26,540 bases of DNA, taken from contig CAZILN010000299.1 in NCBI GenBank assembly GCA_964540005.1, forward strand, positions 1 to 26,540. The letters are read 5' to 3'. A program made the position numbers and the translations under genes. Shown here one piece after another: positions 1-8,571 of this stretch (position 1 is the first letter of the stretch; the number at the start of each line of letters is the position of its first letter). The notes beneath the pieces were generated by a model, which made no database searches, had not been told where the DNA came from, and saw only the letters and a program-made list of their open reading frames with translations. This DNA comes from CAZILN01 sp964540005. GTDB taxonomy: Bacteria; Bacteroidota; Bacteroidia; Bacteroidales; SM23-62.

Positions 1-519
1 ATCAGGACCATGGTCCCGGAACTGATTGTTGAAACCTGGAAGGATATCATGCCCGAAGCCAGAATGTATACCGAGATGATGGATTTTTACCTGATGATAT
101 TTATGGTGATCATTCTGCTCGCACTGGGTTTCGGCATTGTCAATACCATGCTGATGGCTGTACTTGAAAGGATCAAGGAACTGGGAATGCTGATGGCCAT
201 AGGGATGAATAAAACCAAGGTGTTCACTATGATCATGCTTGAGACTATTTTCCTTGGATTGACCGGGGCTGTTATAGGCATGATCATCAGCTACCTTGTT
301 ATAGTATATACCGGGCACAAGGGAATTGACCTTTCCAGTCTATACGGGGAAGGTTTTAATGCAATAGGATTTGATGCCATCCTGTATCCTGCAATGAGTT
401 TCGGATCTTTTGTCCAGGTAACCCTGCTGGTCATACTGACAGGCATAATCGCGTCCATATATCCTGCGCGCAAGGCCATAAAACTGAAACCGGCTGAAGC
501 CATACGGATCGATATGTAA
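1..519 (+). CDS. ABC transporter permease, FtsX family (5' partial)
   Basis: This is the C-terminal 172 residues of an FtsX-like permease (LolC/LolE/MacB superfamily). The reading frame is open from base 1, so the true start lies upstream of the window. It keeps the typical end of the family: a transmembrane helix running into GIVNTMLMAVLERIKELGML, the cytoplasmic coupling region that contacts the ATPase, then two more hydrophobic segments and the ending YPARKAIKLKPAEAIR. Such proteins sit in the inner membrane and work with an ATPase on lipoproteins, lipids or peptides in the periplasm rather than as classical importers. The ATPase gene follows after 33 nt, so the two very likely form one transporter. 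The substrate cannot be read from this fragment. The family call is firm; a LolCE-like role is inference. Confidence 0.93.
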   Translation: MRTMVPELIVETWKDIMPEARMYTEMMDFYLMIFMVIILLALGFGIVNTMLMAVLERIKELGMLMAIGMNKTKVFTMIMLETIFLGLTGAVIGMIISYLVIVYTGHKGIDLSSLYGEGFNAIGFDAILYPAMSFGSFVQVTLLVILTGIIASIYPARKAIKLKPAEAIRIDM

Positions 520-552
520 GAAGTATAAGATAAAACAATAAAATATAATATC

Positions 553-1236
553 ATGAAAGTCATAGAAGTTAAAAACCTGGAAAAAATTTACAATGAATCC
601 GATGTAGACGTTCATGCCATACGTGGCATTGACCTGAGTTTTGAGGCAGGAGAATTCGCTGCAGTTGTCGGTCCCTCAGGTTCGGGCAAAACAACCTTGC
701 TGAATATGATAGGTGGCCTTGATAAGGCTACTGAAGGTGTGGTTATGATCGACGGAACCAATATAGGTGAATTGAAATCTTCTAAAATGATTGATTTCCG
801 GCTTAACAATATTGGATTTGTTTTCCAGGCCTATAACCTTATCCCGGTACTGACTGCCAAAGAAAATGTTGAGTTCATCATGCACCTGCAGGGCAGGCCG
901 AAGTCAGAACGCGAAAAAAGAACAATAGAACTGCTGGAAGCAGTAGGATTAGGTGACCGAATGAATGCCAGGCCTTCCAAACTGTCGGGCGGACAGCAGC
1001 AGCGTGTTGCTGTTGCCCGGGCCCTGGCATCCAAACCGCAGTTTATCCTGGCCGATGAACCCACAGCCAACCTTGACTCTAAATCTGCCGAGGTCCTTCT
1101 GGACATCATGGAGAAATTAAACAAGGAGGAAAACGTCACCTTTATTTTTTCCACTCACGATGCCCGGGTGGTTAAAAAAGCCAGGAGGGTTATTACCATT
1201 GAAGACGGGAAAATACTTAGTGATGAAGTAAAATGA
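553..1236 (+). CDS. ABC transporter ATP-binding protein, LolD/MacB-like
   Basis: This 227-residue ATPase should power the flanking FtsX-type permeases from the cytoplasmic side. All nucleotide-binding motifs are intact: Walker A GPSGSGKT at residues 40-47, Q-loop Gln92, signature LSGGQ at 144-148, Walker B FILADEP at 164-170, and the switch His202. The length and the LSGGQQQRVAVARAL segment are typical of the LolD/MacB/FtsE group. The start is preceded by an A/T-rich stretch with no Shine-Dalgarno, as usual in Bacteroidota. Its last 4 nt (ATGA) overlap the start of the beta-barrel gene, so translation of the two is probably coupled. The MacB-like permease at 2921-5347 has no ATPase of its own nearby and may share this one; that is inference. 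Confidence 0.96.
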   Translation: MKVIEVKNLEKIYNESDVDVHAIRGIDLSFEAGEFAAVVGPSGSGKTTLLNMIGGLDKATEGVVMIDGTNIGELKSSKMIDFRLNNIGFVFQAYNLIPVLTAKENVEFIMHLQGRPKSEREKRTIELLEAVGLGDRMNARPSKLSGGQQQRVAVARALASKPQFILADEPTANLDSKSAEVLLDIMEKLNKEENVTFIFSTHDARVVKKARRVITIEDGKILSDEVK

Positions 1237-2405
1237 AATCGCGCTGCTGCATATTCCTGTTCCTGATTTTTTTCCCTTCAGCGACCATTTTTGCTCAAAA
1301 TGATAATAGCAAGTTTTCCCTGAATGGCTATATCACCAGCATGCAATCTGTCATGTTCCAGGATATTGATAAGAACTGGATAGCAGACAATCTGTTACAC
1401 AACCGCCTGAACGCATCCTGGTATCCCTCAGATAATATAAACGCCAGCTTTCAATTAAGGAACCGGTTGATTTTCGGCGAGACCCTTAAATACACACCTG
1501 GATATGTGGATAATACTGCCAAAACTGGCGGCTGGATAAATCTGTCAGCTAACCTGGCTTCAGGTGATTCATATGTGCTGAACACCACTGTCGACCGCCT
1601 CTGGTTCCAGGCAACTACAGGCAAACTGGTTACCACAATAGGCAGGCAGCGGATAAACTGGGGTCAGAACCTTGTCTGGAACCCTAATGATATATTCAAT
1701 GTGTATTCTTACTTTGATGTGGATTATCCGGAAAGACCAGGTAGTGATGCTATCAGGCTGCAGTTATATCCGAACTTTACCTCAACGGCTGAAATAACTG
1801 CCAAGGTGGACAGCGGGGATAATGTCACTGCAGCAGCCCTCTACCGGTTCAATAAGTGGAATTATGACATTCAACTATTGGGCGGTATCCTGAACAGCGA
1901 GGATTATGCCGCCGGAATGGGCTTCTCGGGAAATTTGAAAGGAGCGGCTCTGCGTGGTGAAATAACCTGGTTCAGGTCAATAGAAGACTTTAATGATACC
2001 TCGGGATATATTATGACCTCTCTGGGCATGGATTATGTCCTGCAGAATTCGCTGATGATCCAGTTTGAATTCCTTTTCTCAGATCTTCCTGCAGATATGC
2101 AGGGATTCCAGGAATTTTATTCCGGGCCTCTTTCCGTTAAAAACCTTGCCTTTACTAAATACTCGGTATTCGGGGCAGTCTCATATCCTGTCAATCCTAT
2201 ACTCCAGGGAACACTGGCTGCAATGTACTTTCCAAAATTGGAAGGCTTCTTTGCAGGTCCTTCCCTCTCATACAATTTAAATGACAATATTGATCTCAGC
2301 CTGTTTCTGCAATATTTCTCAGGAAAAATAGAACAGGCTCCCTCCAATGATAAAGTCAGGCAGAACCTGACCTTCGGTTTTCTCAGGCTTAAGTGGAATT
2401 TTTAG
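1233..2405 (+). CDS. Predicted outer-membrane beta-barrel protein of an ABC operon
   Basis: This 390-residue protein has a clear signal peptide (hydrophobic residues about 7-20, likely cleavage after Ala21, FA|QN). The mature part is rich in alternating hydrophobic/polar strands and ends in FLRLKWNF, with the C-terminal Phe expected of a barrel recognised by the Bam complex. A segment at about 137-153 (GRQRINWGQNLVWNPND) resembles the conserved GRQ...WG...NP region I associate with DUF1302-like barrels; this similarity is from memory and tentative. The gene overlaps the ATPase gene by 4 nt, so the product probably works with that transporter, perhaps as an outer-membrane exit or acceptor. Other possibilities are a general porin or an OmpL/Wzi-like barrel. 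The barrel nature is well supported; the role is inferred from context. Confidence 0.75.
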   Translation: MKSRCCIFLFLIFFPSATIFAQNDNSKFSLNGYITSMQSVMFQDIDKNWIADNLLHNRLNASWYPSDNINASFQLRNRLIFGETLKYTPGYVDNTAKTGGWINLSANLASGDSYVLNTTVDRLWFQATTGKLVTTIGRQRINWGQNLVWNPNDIFNVYSYFDVDYPERPGSDAIRLQLYPNFTSTAEITAKVDSGDNVTAAALYRFNKWNYDIQLLGGILNSEDYAAGMGFSGNLKGAALRGEITWFRSIEDFNDTSGYIMTSLGMDYVLQNSLMIQFEFLFSDLPADMQGFQEFYSGPLSVKNLAFTKYSVFGAVSYPVNPILQGTLAAMYFPKLEGFFAGPSLSYNLNDNIDLSLFLQYFSGKIEQAPSNDKVRQNLTFGFLRLKWNF

Positions 2406-2453
2406 GGGATTGTCGTATATTGAACTTCCATAAATTTTTTATACAACTATAAA

Positions 2454-2921
2454 ATGTCAGCCATGAGAAATGCACTTTTACGGGCAGGGATGATAACATC
2501 CCTGGTATTATTTTCATTACTTTGTCAGGGATTAAACCATCAAATACAAGCCGCTGATATGAAAACTGTTGATGAAACGGCTGATGAACCCGGACTGGTT
2601 GTTTTGTGGACCAGTGGCGACCGGGAGGTGGCACTGAAGATGGTATTTATGTATACATTAAATGCCAAGAGGAATGAATGGTGGAAAGATGTTACCTTTA
2701 TTGTATGGGGACCATCTGCCAAGCTTGTCAGCGAGGACAAGGAAATTCAGGAAGGCATTAAAGGCATGAAGGAACAGGGAATAGTCCTGGAGGCCTGCAA
2801 GGCCTGCTCTGACATGTATGGGGTCACTGAGGATCTGACAGGACTCGGAGTTGATGTGAAATGGATGGGGGTGCCCCTGACAGAATACATCAAGGGGAAT
2901 TATAAGGTCCTGACTTTCTGA
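2454..2921 (+). CDS. Exported DsrE-family protein
   Basis: The mature part looks like a DsrE/DsrF-like sulfur-relay fold: a first strand LVVLWTSGD, a second strand VTFIVWGPSAKLV, and the Cys-bearing segment CKACSDMYGV, followed by a GLGVDVKWMG..LTEY end. Unlike the cytoplasmic DsrE/TusD proteins it begins with a basic stretch and a hydrophobic segment (about residues 12-25) that looks like a signal peptide, probably cleaved near QAAD around residue 34. It would therefore act in the periplasm. The start used gives 155 residues; a second ATG three codons later (2463) gives a more standard signal peptide and is equally possible. The stop overlaps the next start (TGATG). The two Cys of CKAC could carry a persulfide or disulfide, which is inference. 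Confidence 0.8.
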   Translation: MSAMRNALLRAGMITSLVLFSLLCQGLNHQIQAADMKTVDETADEPGLVVLWTSGDREVALKMVFMYTLNAKRNEWWKDVTFIVWGPSAKLVSEDKEIQEGIKGMKEQGIVLEACKACSDMYGVTEDLTGLGVDVKWMGVPLTEYIKGNYKVLTF

Positions 2922-5347
2922 TGCAACATATGAATATCATCTCAAATTATCTCCTGTCTGCCTTCCGGAATTTTCTGAAAAACAAGGCTTTTTCCGTATT
3001 TAACCTCCTTGGTTTATCGATAGGTATTGCCGCCTGTTTATTAATACTCCAGTTCATCACCTATGAGCGGAGTTATGATAAATTCCATGCCGGTAGTGAG
3101 AATCTGTACAGGGTCAGATACGACAATTATCGTAGTGGTGAGCTTGAATTCTCATGCGCTGCAGCTGTCCCCGCTGTTGGTCCGGCTATGAAAGAAAATT
3201 TCCCGGAAGTAATTGATTATGCCTGGGCTTTCCCTATCGATGGTATTATTACGCATAAGAACATTAACTACAGGGAAAACAAACTGCAGATAGTAACCCC
3301 CTCCTTCTTTAAGATCTTTTCATGGGACCTGATTACCGGAGATACCTCCACTATATTAAAAGATCCCTATACAGCAGTCATTACGGAGTCTACTGCAAGA
3401 AAATACTTTGGTGATGAGGACCCTATAGGTAAGGTAATGGAATGGGAAGGGGAGTATTCTTTTACTGTTACCGGGGTATGCAGGGATGTCCCAGAGAATT
3501 CTCACCTGAAATTCAGTATGGTCTTTTCCGCAGAGACCCTGCATGAACTTTCTGATGGTGGTTCCCGGACTGCCTGGGGGTGGTATGATTTCAACACTTA
3601 TATTCAGTTGAGAGAAGGGACTGATCCCCTGGTTTTCCAGCAAAAATTTGATGAATGGCTGCTTGAAAACAGAAAAGAGGAATGGGATAAATACAATGCC
3701 CGGCAGGTTTTTATACTTCAGCCCATAGAAGACATTCACCTGCATTCCGATCTTCTCCAGGAATCCGAACCGGAAGAGAACGGAGACTTCTTTGCAGTAC
3801 TGACCCTTTCAATTATTGCCCTGGCCATCCTGATAATCGCCTGGGTCAATTATATTAACCTGAGTACCAGCAGGGCAATGGAAAGAGCTATGGAGGTTGG
3901 CCTCAGGAAAATGGTGGGTGCGCTGCGCAGTCAACTGATCAGGCAGTTCCTTCTTGAATCCATCCTGCTGAACATCATTGCAGCCGGCTTATCCATCCTG
4001 ATCGTAATCCTTCTGCTTCCGTATTTCAACCAGCTGACCGGAAGGCAGCTTTCATTTGAATTATTCAGTGAAATCCGTTTCTGGGCGGCTTTATCAGGAT
4101 TGTTTCTTCTTGGTGCACTGCTCTCGGGCTTATACCCGGCATTTGTACTTTCGAGTTTTAAACCTGTTGAGGTGATCAAGGGCCGGTTCAGTAATACCGG
4201 TACGGGGATCATTATGAGAAAAATGCTGGTTGTTTTCCAATTTACTGCCTCGGCCCTCTTTATCGCCGGTACTCTTTTTGTTTACCTGCAACTTCAGTTC
4301 ATGCGTAAACAGGATCTCGGGGTAAATATAAATCAAACCCTGGTTCTTAAAGGACCCGGTGTTGCAATTGATACGACATTCAATGAGAAGTTCAGAACCT
4401 ATAAAAATGAAATAACAAAAATAGCATCCATTCAGAATCTGACCGCCTCCACCAATGTGCCGGGTGATGAAATTTTCTGGGCAAGCGGGATCAGGCGAAT
4501 TGATGAAGATGAAAACAGCGGAAGGATTATATATATAATTGGTATGGACCACGATTATATCCCCGCATTCGGGATCAAACTCCTGGCTGGCAGGAATTTC
4601 TCGGATGAATATGGAGCCGAAGAGCTATCTGTAATAATTAACGAGGGAGCAGTCGGTTTGCTTGGATATGAGTCCATTGAAGATGCCGTTGGGCAAAAGG
4701 TTCAATTCCATGGCGAAGAACGTACTATTGTTGGCGTAATTGATAATTATCACCAGATGTCTCTGAAGCAGACGCCTATCCCGTTAGTATACAGATATTT
4801 ACCCGCTAATCGTACTTTTTTTGCGATGAAAGTCCATACCGAAGGACTCGATCAGACCATTGAACAATTAAGAGATTCCTGGAATGAATTCTTCCCGGGA
4901 AACCCATTTGACTATTTTTTTCTGGATGACTTCTTTAACAGGCAATACCGCATCGAAAAGCAGATCAATGTGGCGGCAGGTACCTTCGCATTTATTGCAA
5001 TAATTATTGCCGTCCTCGGATTATTCGGACTTTCCTCCTATTCAACCCTTCAAAGAACAAAAGAGATAGGTATCAGGAAGGTCATGGGGGCAAGCATAAA
5101 CAGGATATTACTGATACTGGTCAAAGAATCACTTATATTAATCATAATATCCCTGGTCTTATCTGTTGTTCCGACTGTACTGATCATTAATTCCTGGTTG
5201 GAGCAGTATCCTTATCAGATAGAGATACACGGATGGGTATTTGTCCTGACCGGAGGAACAGTTATTGTATTTGCCATGGCAGCTATTGCCTATCAGACCA
5301 TAAAAACTTCTCTTCAGAATCCGGCGGAATCCCTGCGTTACGAATAA
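2921..5347 (+). CDS. ABC transporter permease, MacB-like core with two FtsX domains
   Basis: This 808-residue inner-membrane protein has the layout of the large Bacteroidota MacB-like permeases. It has one N-terminal helix (about 20-43), a periplasmic MacB-type core (about 44-285), a first FtsX block starting near residue 286 with the signature WVNYINLSTSRAMERAMEVG, a second signal-like helix and core from about 432, and a final FtsX block from about 688 with RTKEIGIRKVMGAS. It ends in the usual NPAESLRYE. No ATPase gene follows, so it may use the ATPase at 553-1236 or a distant one. The start overlaps the dsrE-like stop by one base; an ATG at 2930 is an alternative. Members are implicated in macrolide or peptide efflux and envelope stress, but the substrate here is unknown. 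Confidence 0.93.
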   Translation: MQHMNIISNYLLSAFRNFLKNKAFSVFNLLGLSIGIAACLLILQFITYERSYDKFHAGSENLYRVRYDNYRSGELEFSCAAAVPAVGPAMKENFPEVIDYAWAFPIDGIITHKNINYRENKLQIVTPSFFKIFSWDLITGDTSTILKDPYTAVITESTARKYFGDEDPIGKVMEWEGEYSFTVTGVCRDVPENSHLKFSMVFSAETLHELSDGGSRTAWGWYDFNTYIQLREGTDPLVFQQKFDEWLLENRKEEWDKYNARQVFILQPIEDIHLHSDLLQESEPEENGDFFAVLTLSIIALAILIIAWVNYINLSTSRAMERAMEVGLRKMVGALRSQLIRQFLLESILLNIIAAGLSILIVILLLPYFNQLTGRQLSFELFSEIRFWAALSGLFLLGALLSGLYPAFVLSSFKPVEVIKGRFSNTGTGIIMRKMLVVFQFTASALFIAGTLFVYLQLQFMRKQDLGVNINQTLVLKGPGVAIDTTFNEKFRTYKNEITKIASIQNLTASTNVPGDEIFWASGIRRIDEDENSGRIIYIIGMDHDYIPAFGIKLLAGRNFSDEYGAEELSVIINEGAVGLLGYESIEDAVGQKVQFHGEERTIVGVIDNYHQMSLKQTPIPLVYRYLPANRTFFAMKVHTEGLDQTIEQLRDSWNEFFPGNPFDYFFLDDFFNRQYRIEKQINVAAGTFAFIAIIIAVLGLFGLSSYSTLQRTKEIGIRKVMGASINRILLILVKESLILIIISLVLSVVPTVLIINSWLEQYPYQIEIHGWVFVLTGGTVIVFAMAAIAYQTIKTSLQNPAESLRYE

Positions 5348-5422
5348 GGCAGCCGGCACTGATATCCGGAGGATGAGATCCCCTCAAAAATCTGTATGAG
5401 TTCAGCCCTCGGCTATTTTATC

Positions 5423-5430
5423 TATATTTG
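5423..5430 (+). promoter_or_regulatory. Candidate -7 box (TATATTTG) for the ankyrin-phosphatase gene
   Basis: TATATTTG is a perfect match to the Bacteroidota -7 consensus TAnnTTTG and ends 21 nt before the ATG at 5452. It lies in the 104-nt gap after the ABC operon. No TTTG-type -33 element is seen at the expected spacing, so this is a partial promoter match only. Confidence 0.45.
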
Positions 5431-5451
5431 ATTCCCTACATATAATGATAA

Positions 5452-7026
5452 ATGTTCCAGATATCCCTCTATATTATTCTCTCTCTTACTGCCATCACGG
5501 CTCAGCCTGAATATAATCTTCCTGTTTTCACCTACATCAACGATGGAGATATTGAATCCCTGGCTGAGTTTTTGTCCAACCATGATATAAATGACACATA
5601 CGGTCTGGACGATATTAATTTACTTACTTATTCCATCCTTACTGAACAGGATAAAATAGCAGAATTCCTGCTTGAAAAAGGAGCAGATATCAATCAAAAA
5701 TACCTGGGCAGTCCTCCTCTGATTACAGCCGTCCTTCAGAATAACCTTAAGATAATCAGACTATTAAAGAATGCTGGAGCTGACCTGAATGCAACTGATT
5801 CTAAGGGCAGCTCAGCCCTTATCCATGCCGCCAGTACCGGCAACCTTCCAATTTCCAGGTACCTTGTCCGTAAAGGTGCAAACCTCCACTTCAGGAATCC
5901 GGATAATGACAGGGCTTATGATATGGCAGTAAAGTCCAATTCCCCTGAAGTGGCTAACTACCTGCGCGATAAGTTTGAGAAAACCCTCCCTGATATGAGT
6001 GATGGCCCTTTCGTCAGATGGAAGAGGAACGATAAAATTTTAAGTTTTTACCTGGTTCTTGATTCTACCAAACAGATAGCCAGAAAAGTAAAACAAAGTA
6101 TACGGGCCAGCTCGGAACCTTATTTACTCAGGGGATCTGGTAATGATACCAATACATATACCTTATATAAAAATTCTGATATATCCCCTGCCGAAATTAC
6201 CGGGGTCAATAAGATACTCGTCATGGGTGATACTCATGGCGGATATGACAGCCTGCTGCTTTTTCTGAGGAAAAACAGGATCATTGATGACCAAAGGCAT
6301 TGGATCTGGGGCAACGGACACATGGTGTTACTGGGAGATATATTTGACCGGGGGGAAAATGTAACCCCCATCCTCTGGCTGGTTTATCAGTTGGAAGCCC
6401 AGGCCAGGGAACAGGGCGGATGTGTCCATTTCATCCTGGGCAACCATGAAATAATGAACTTATTGGGAAATAATACTTATATAGCTGACAAATATTATTA
6501 TCTGGCAAAGAAAATGAATATATCCTATTCATGGTTGTTTAATAAGCATACAGTACTGGGAAAATGGTTGCGGACACGGAATACCATAATTAAAATAGAT
6601 GATAAATTATTTGTGCATGCCGGGATCTCACCCAGGCTTGCATTTTCTGGTATGAGCATTGATGATATAAATAACAGGGTAAGGTGTCTGATCAATCATC
6701 CTAAACAAAATCCATCAACCGATGCAACTGAAAAATTACTTCTTGGTTATAATGGGCCGTTCTGGTACCGCGGCTACTTTGAAAGTTCCAGGCACTATAC
6801 CCGGGCAAGCTACAAGGAAGTCAAACAGATCCTTGAGGTATACAATGTTTCCGCTATAATGATAGGGCACACAAATGTAAAAGCGATCTCTCCGCTGTAT
6901 AATGCACAGATTTTCTCCTTAGATGTTCCTTTTTATAATATGGAATATTCCATCAGTGGCCTGCTCATTGAAAATGATATCATTTATCTGTTAAGCACTT
7001 CAGGAGAAAAAGTTAAAATGAAATAA
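5452..7026 (+). CDS. Exported ankyrin-repeat / Shelph-type metallophosphatase fusion
   Basis: The 524-residue protein starts with a signal peptide (about 1-17, LTAITA|QP). Residues about 23-175 form roughly four to five ankyrin repeats, for example LLEKGADIN, LLKNAGADLNATDSKGSSAL and LVRKGANLHFRN. The rest is a PPP-type phosphatase with every metal-binding motif: GDTHGG at 259-264, GDIFDRG at 295-301, GNHE at 330-333, VHAGIS around His389 and GHT at 472-474. The segment between DRG and GNHE (QLEAQAREQGGCVHFILGNH) is typical of Shewanella-like (Shelph) phosphatases rather than of diadenosine-tetraphosphatases. A dinuclear metal phosphatase acting outside the cytoplasm is expected, with the ankyrin part as a docking surface. 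The gene stands alone and abuts the oppositely oriented crtI-like gene. The substrate is unknown. Confidence 0.87.
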   Translation: MFQISLYIILSLTAITAQPEYNLPVFTYINDGDIESLAEFLSNHDINDTYGLDDINLLTYSILTEQDKIAEFLLEKGADINQKYLGSPPLITAVLQNNLKIIRLLKNAGADLNATDSKGSSALIHAASTGNLPISRYLVRKGANLHFRNPDNDRAYDMAVKSNSPEVANYLRDKFEKTLPDMSDGPFVRWKRNDKILSFYLVLDSTKQIARKVKQSIRASSEPYLLRGSGNDTNTYTLYKNSDISPAEITGVNKILVMGDTHGGYDSLLLFLRKNRIIDDQRHWIWGNGHMVLLGDIFDRGENVTPILWLVYQLEAQAREQGGCVHFILGNHEIMNLLGNNTYIADKYYYLAKKMNISYSWLFNKHTVLGKWLRTRNTIIKIDDKLFVHAGISPRLAFSGMSIDDINNRVRCLINHPKQNPSTDATEKLLLGYNGPFWYRGYFESSRHYTRASYKEVKQILEVYNVSAIMIGHTNVKAISPLYNAQIFSLDVPFYNMEYSISGLLIENDIIYLLSTSGEKVKMK

Positions 7027-8490
7027 TTATTTTCCGGCTATTACTCCGCCTGCAATTTCTCCGGAAATTAATGCCGGGGGCACACCCGGACCCGGAACAG
7101 TCAGTTGTCCGGTAAAATACAAGTTTGAAACTTTTCTGCTCTTCATCCTTGGTTTAAGGAATGCAGTCTGCATCAGGGTATTGGCTAAGCCGTATGCATT
7201 ACCCTTAAATGAATAAAAGTCTTCAATAAATTTACTGTGCCCGTATACATTCTTTGTCACTACATGTTTCCTGATAGCTTCACCGGTAAATTTTTCAAGC
7301 TTATTAATCGTATACTCATAGTATTTCTCCCTTATTTCAGCTGTATCTGACAATCCCGGGGCAAGGGGAATCATTATGGCCAGGTTTTCATGTCCCTGCG
7401 GGGCAACACCCGGATCAGTTTTCGAAGTACAGGCAATATATATGACCGGATCCTCCGGCCACCTGGGATTAGTATATATAGTGTCAGCATGTGCATCAAA
7501 ATCCACATCAAAAAACAGGTTATGGTGCAACAAAGCGGGTAGTTTCTTATCGATTCCAATGTAGAACATCAGTGCTGCAGGTGCCAGTATCCTTTTATTC
7601 CAGTAAGCCGGGGAATAAGTTCTGGCCTGCCTGGGTAAAATATTCTGTTCAAAATGATGATAATCACCACTTGCTACTAAAATATCTGTTTCAATTGCAT
7701 TTTTACCGACACTGAAATCCCGCACTTTCCCCTTTTCTATTCCAATGCCATCAACTTCAGCCTTGTAATTGAATCTGACACCCATTGATTCGGCCAGTTC
7801 CACCATCCCTTCTACAATCCTTACCATTCCTCCCTGCGGATACCATGTTCCCAGCACCATATCAGCATAATTCATAAGACTGTAAAGGCCAGGAATCTTA
7901 CCCGGCAATCCCCCGAGGAACAGGACAGGAAATTCAAGTAACTGTACAAGACGTCTGTCTTTGAAACGTTTACGGATACTGCCGGAGACAGATCCCAGTA
8001 AATTCAACCTCATCAGATCCCACATGATGCCGGGCCTGACATACTGCAGTGGCGACAGTCCCGGGACCCGCACTACTTTCCTCATAGCTGTCCGGTAACT
8101 AAATCCGGCCTTCCCCAGGTATTCCCTTAGCCTTGCTCCTGATCCCTTTTCAATGGTTTCGAATTTTTCAATATTCTTTTCCAGATCTGCATGAACATCG
8201 ATGTAATCCGATTCAGAATAAAATACACGGTATCCCGGGTCCAGCCTTATTAATTCATAAAAATCAGAAGGCTTTTTACCGAATGCACTGAAATAAGCCT
8301 CATATACATCGGGCATCCAGTAAAAGCTTGGGCCCATATCGAAGATGAATCCTTCTTTTATTAATTGCCGCGCACGCCCACCGGGAACTGCATGTTTTTC
8401 ATATACACCTACCTTAAAACCATATTTTGCCAGGTACGTGGCGGTAGAAATACCGGATATTCCCGCTCCTATAACTGATACATTTTTCAT
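7027..8490 (-). CDS. crtI: Phytoene desaturase family protein (CrtI type)
   Basis: This 487-residue FAD-dependent carotenoid desaturase carries the N-terminal dinucleotide-binding motif GAGISGISTATYLAKYG (from residue 8), followed by EKHAVPGGRA. It then has FDMGPSFYWMPDVYEAYF, which is characteristic of the bacterial CrtI phytoene desaturase group, and the C-terminal FAD-binding end FTGQLTVPGPGVPPALISGE. Length matches the family (about 490). It should introduce double bonds into phytoene, giving lycopene or related products. No phytoene synthase (crtB), cyclase or hydroxylase gene is next to it, unlike common crt clusters. A related desaturase or isomerase activity is possible. The stop codon directly abuts the stop of the convergent phosphatase gene. 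Upstream there is only a weak -7-like TAAATTTC on the minus strand. Confidence 0.88.
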   Translation of the reverse strand: MKNVSVIGAGISGISTATYLAKYGFKVGVYEKHAVPGGRARQLIKEGFIFDMGPSFYWMPDVYEAYFSAFGKKPSDFYELIRLDPGYRVFYSESDYIDVHADLEKNIEKFETIEKGSGARLREYLGKAGFSYRTAMRKVVRVPGLSPLQYVRPGIMWDLMRLNLLGSVSGSIRKRFKDRRLVQLLEFPVLFLGGLPGKIPGLYSLMNYADMVLGTWYPQGGMVRIVEGMVELAESMGVRFNYKAEVDGIGIEKGKVRDFSVGKNAIETDILVASGDYHHFEQNILPRQARTYSPAYWNKRILAPAALMFYIGIDKKLPALLHHNLFFDVDFDAHADTIYTNPRWPEDPVIYIACTSKTDPGVAPQGHENLAIMIPLAPGLSDTAEIREKYYEYTINKLEKFTGEAIRKHVVTKNVYGHSKFIEDFYSFKGNAYGLANTLMQTAFLKPRMKSRKVSNLYFTGQLTVPGPGVPPALISGEIAGGVIAGK

Positions 8491-8571
8491 TTCTTGCAGA
8501 AATTTAACTAATTATTCCATTAAATTGCCAGGAATCAGTTAAATCTCAAGCATGCTGATACGCAAATTCTG

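Noticed and set aside
2463..2560. Possible lipobox in the DsrE-like protein (SLLCQG)
   Set aside because: Leu precedes the Cys, which does not fit a lipobox; cleavage near QAAD is more plausible.
3356..3745. 129-codon minus-strand frame inside the MacB-like permease gene
   Set aside because: It is a shadow of the well-supported permease frame, with no start context or domain.
5348..5451. Terminator hairpin after the ABC operon
   Set aside because: Only weak 4-bp stems (GGAT/ATCC, AGCC/GGCT) are found and there is no clear T-run, so no terminator is called.
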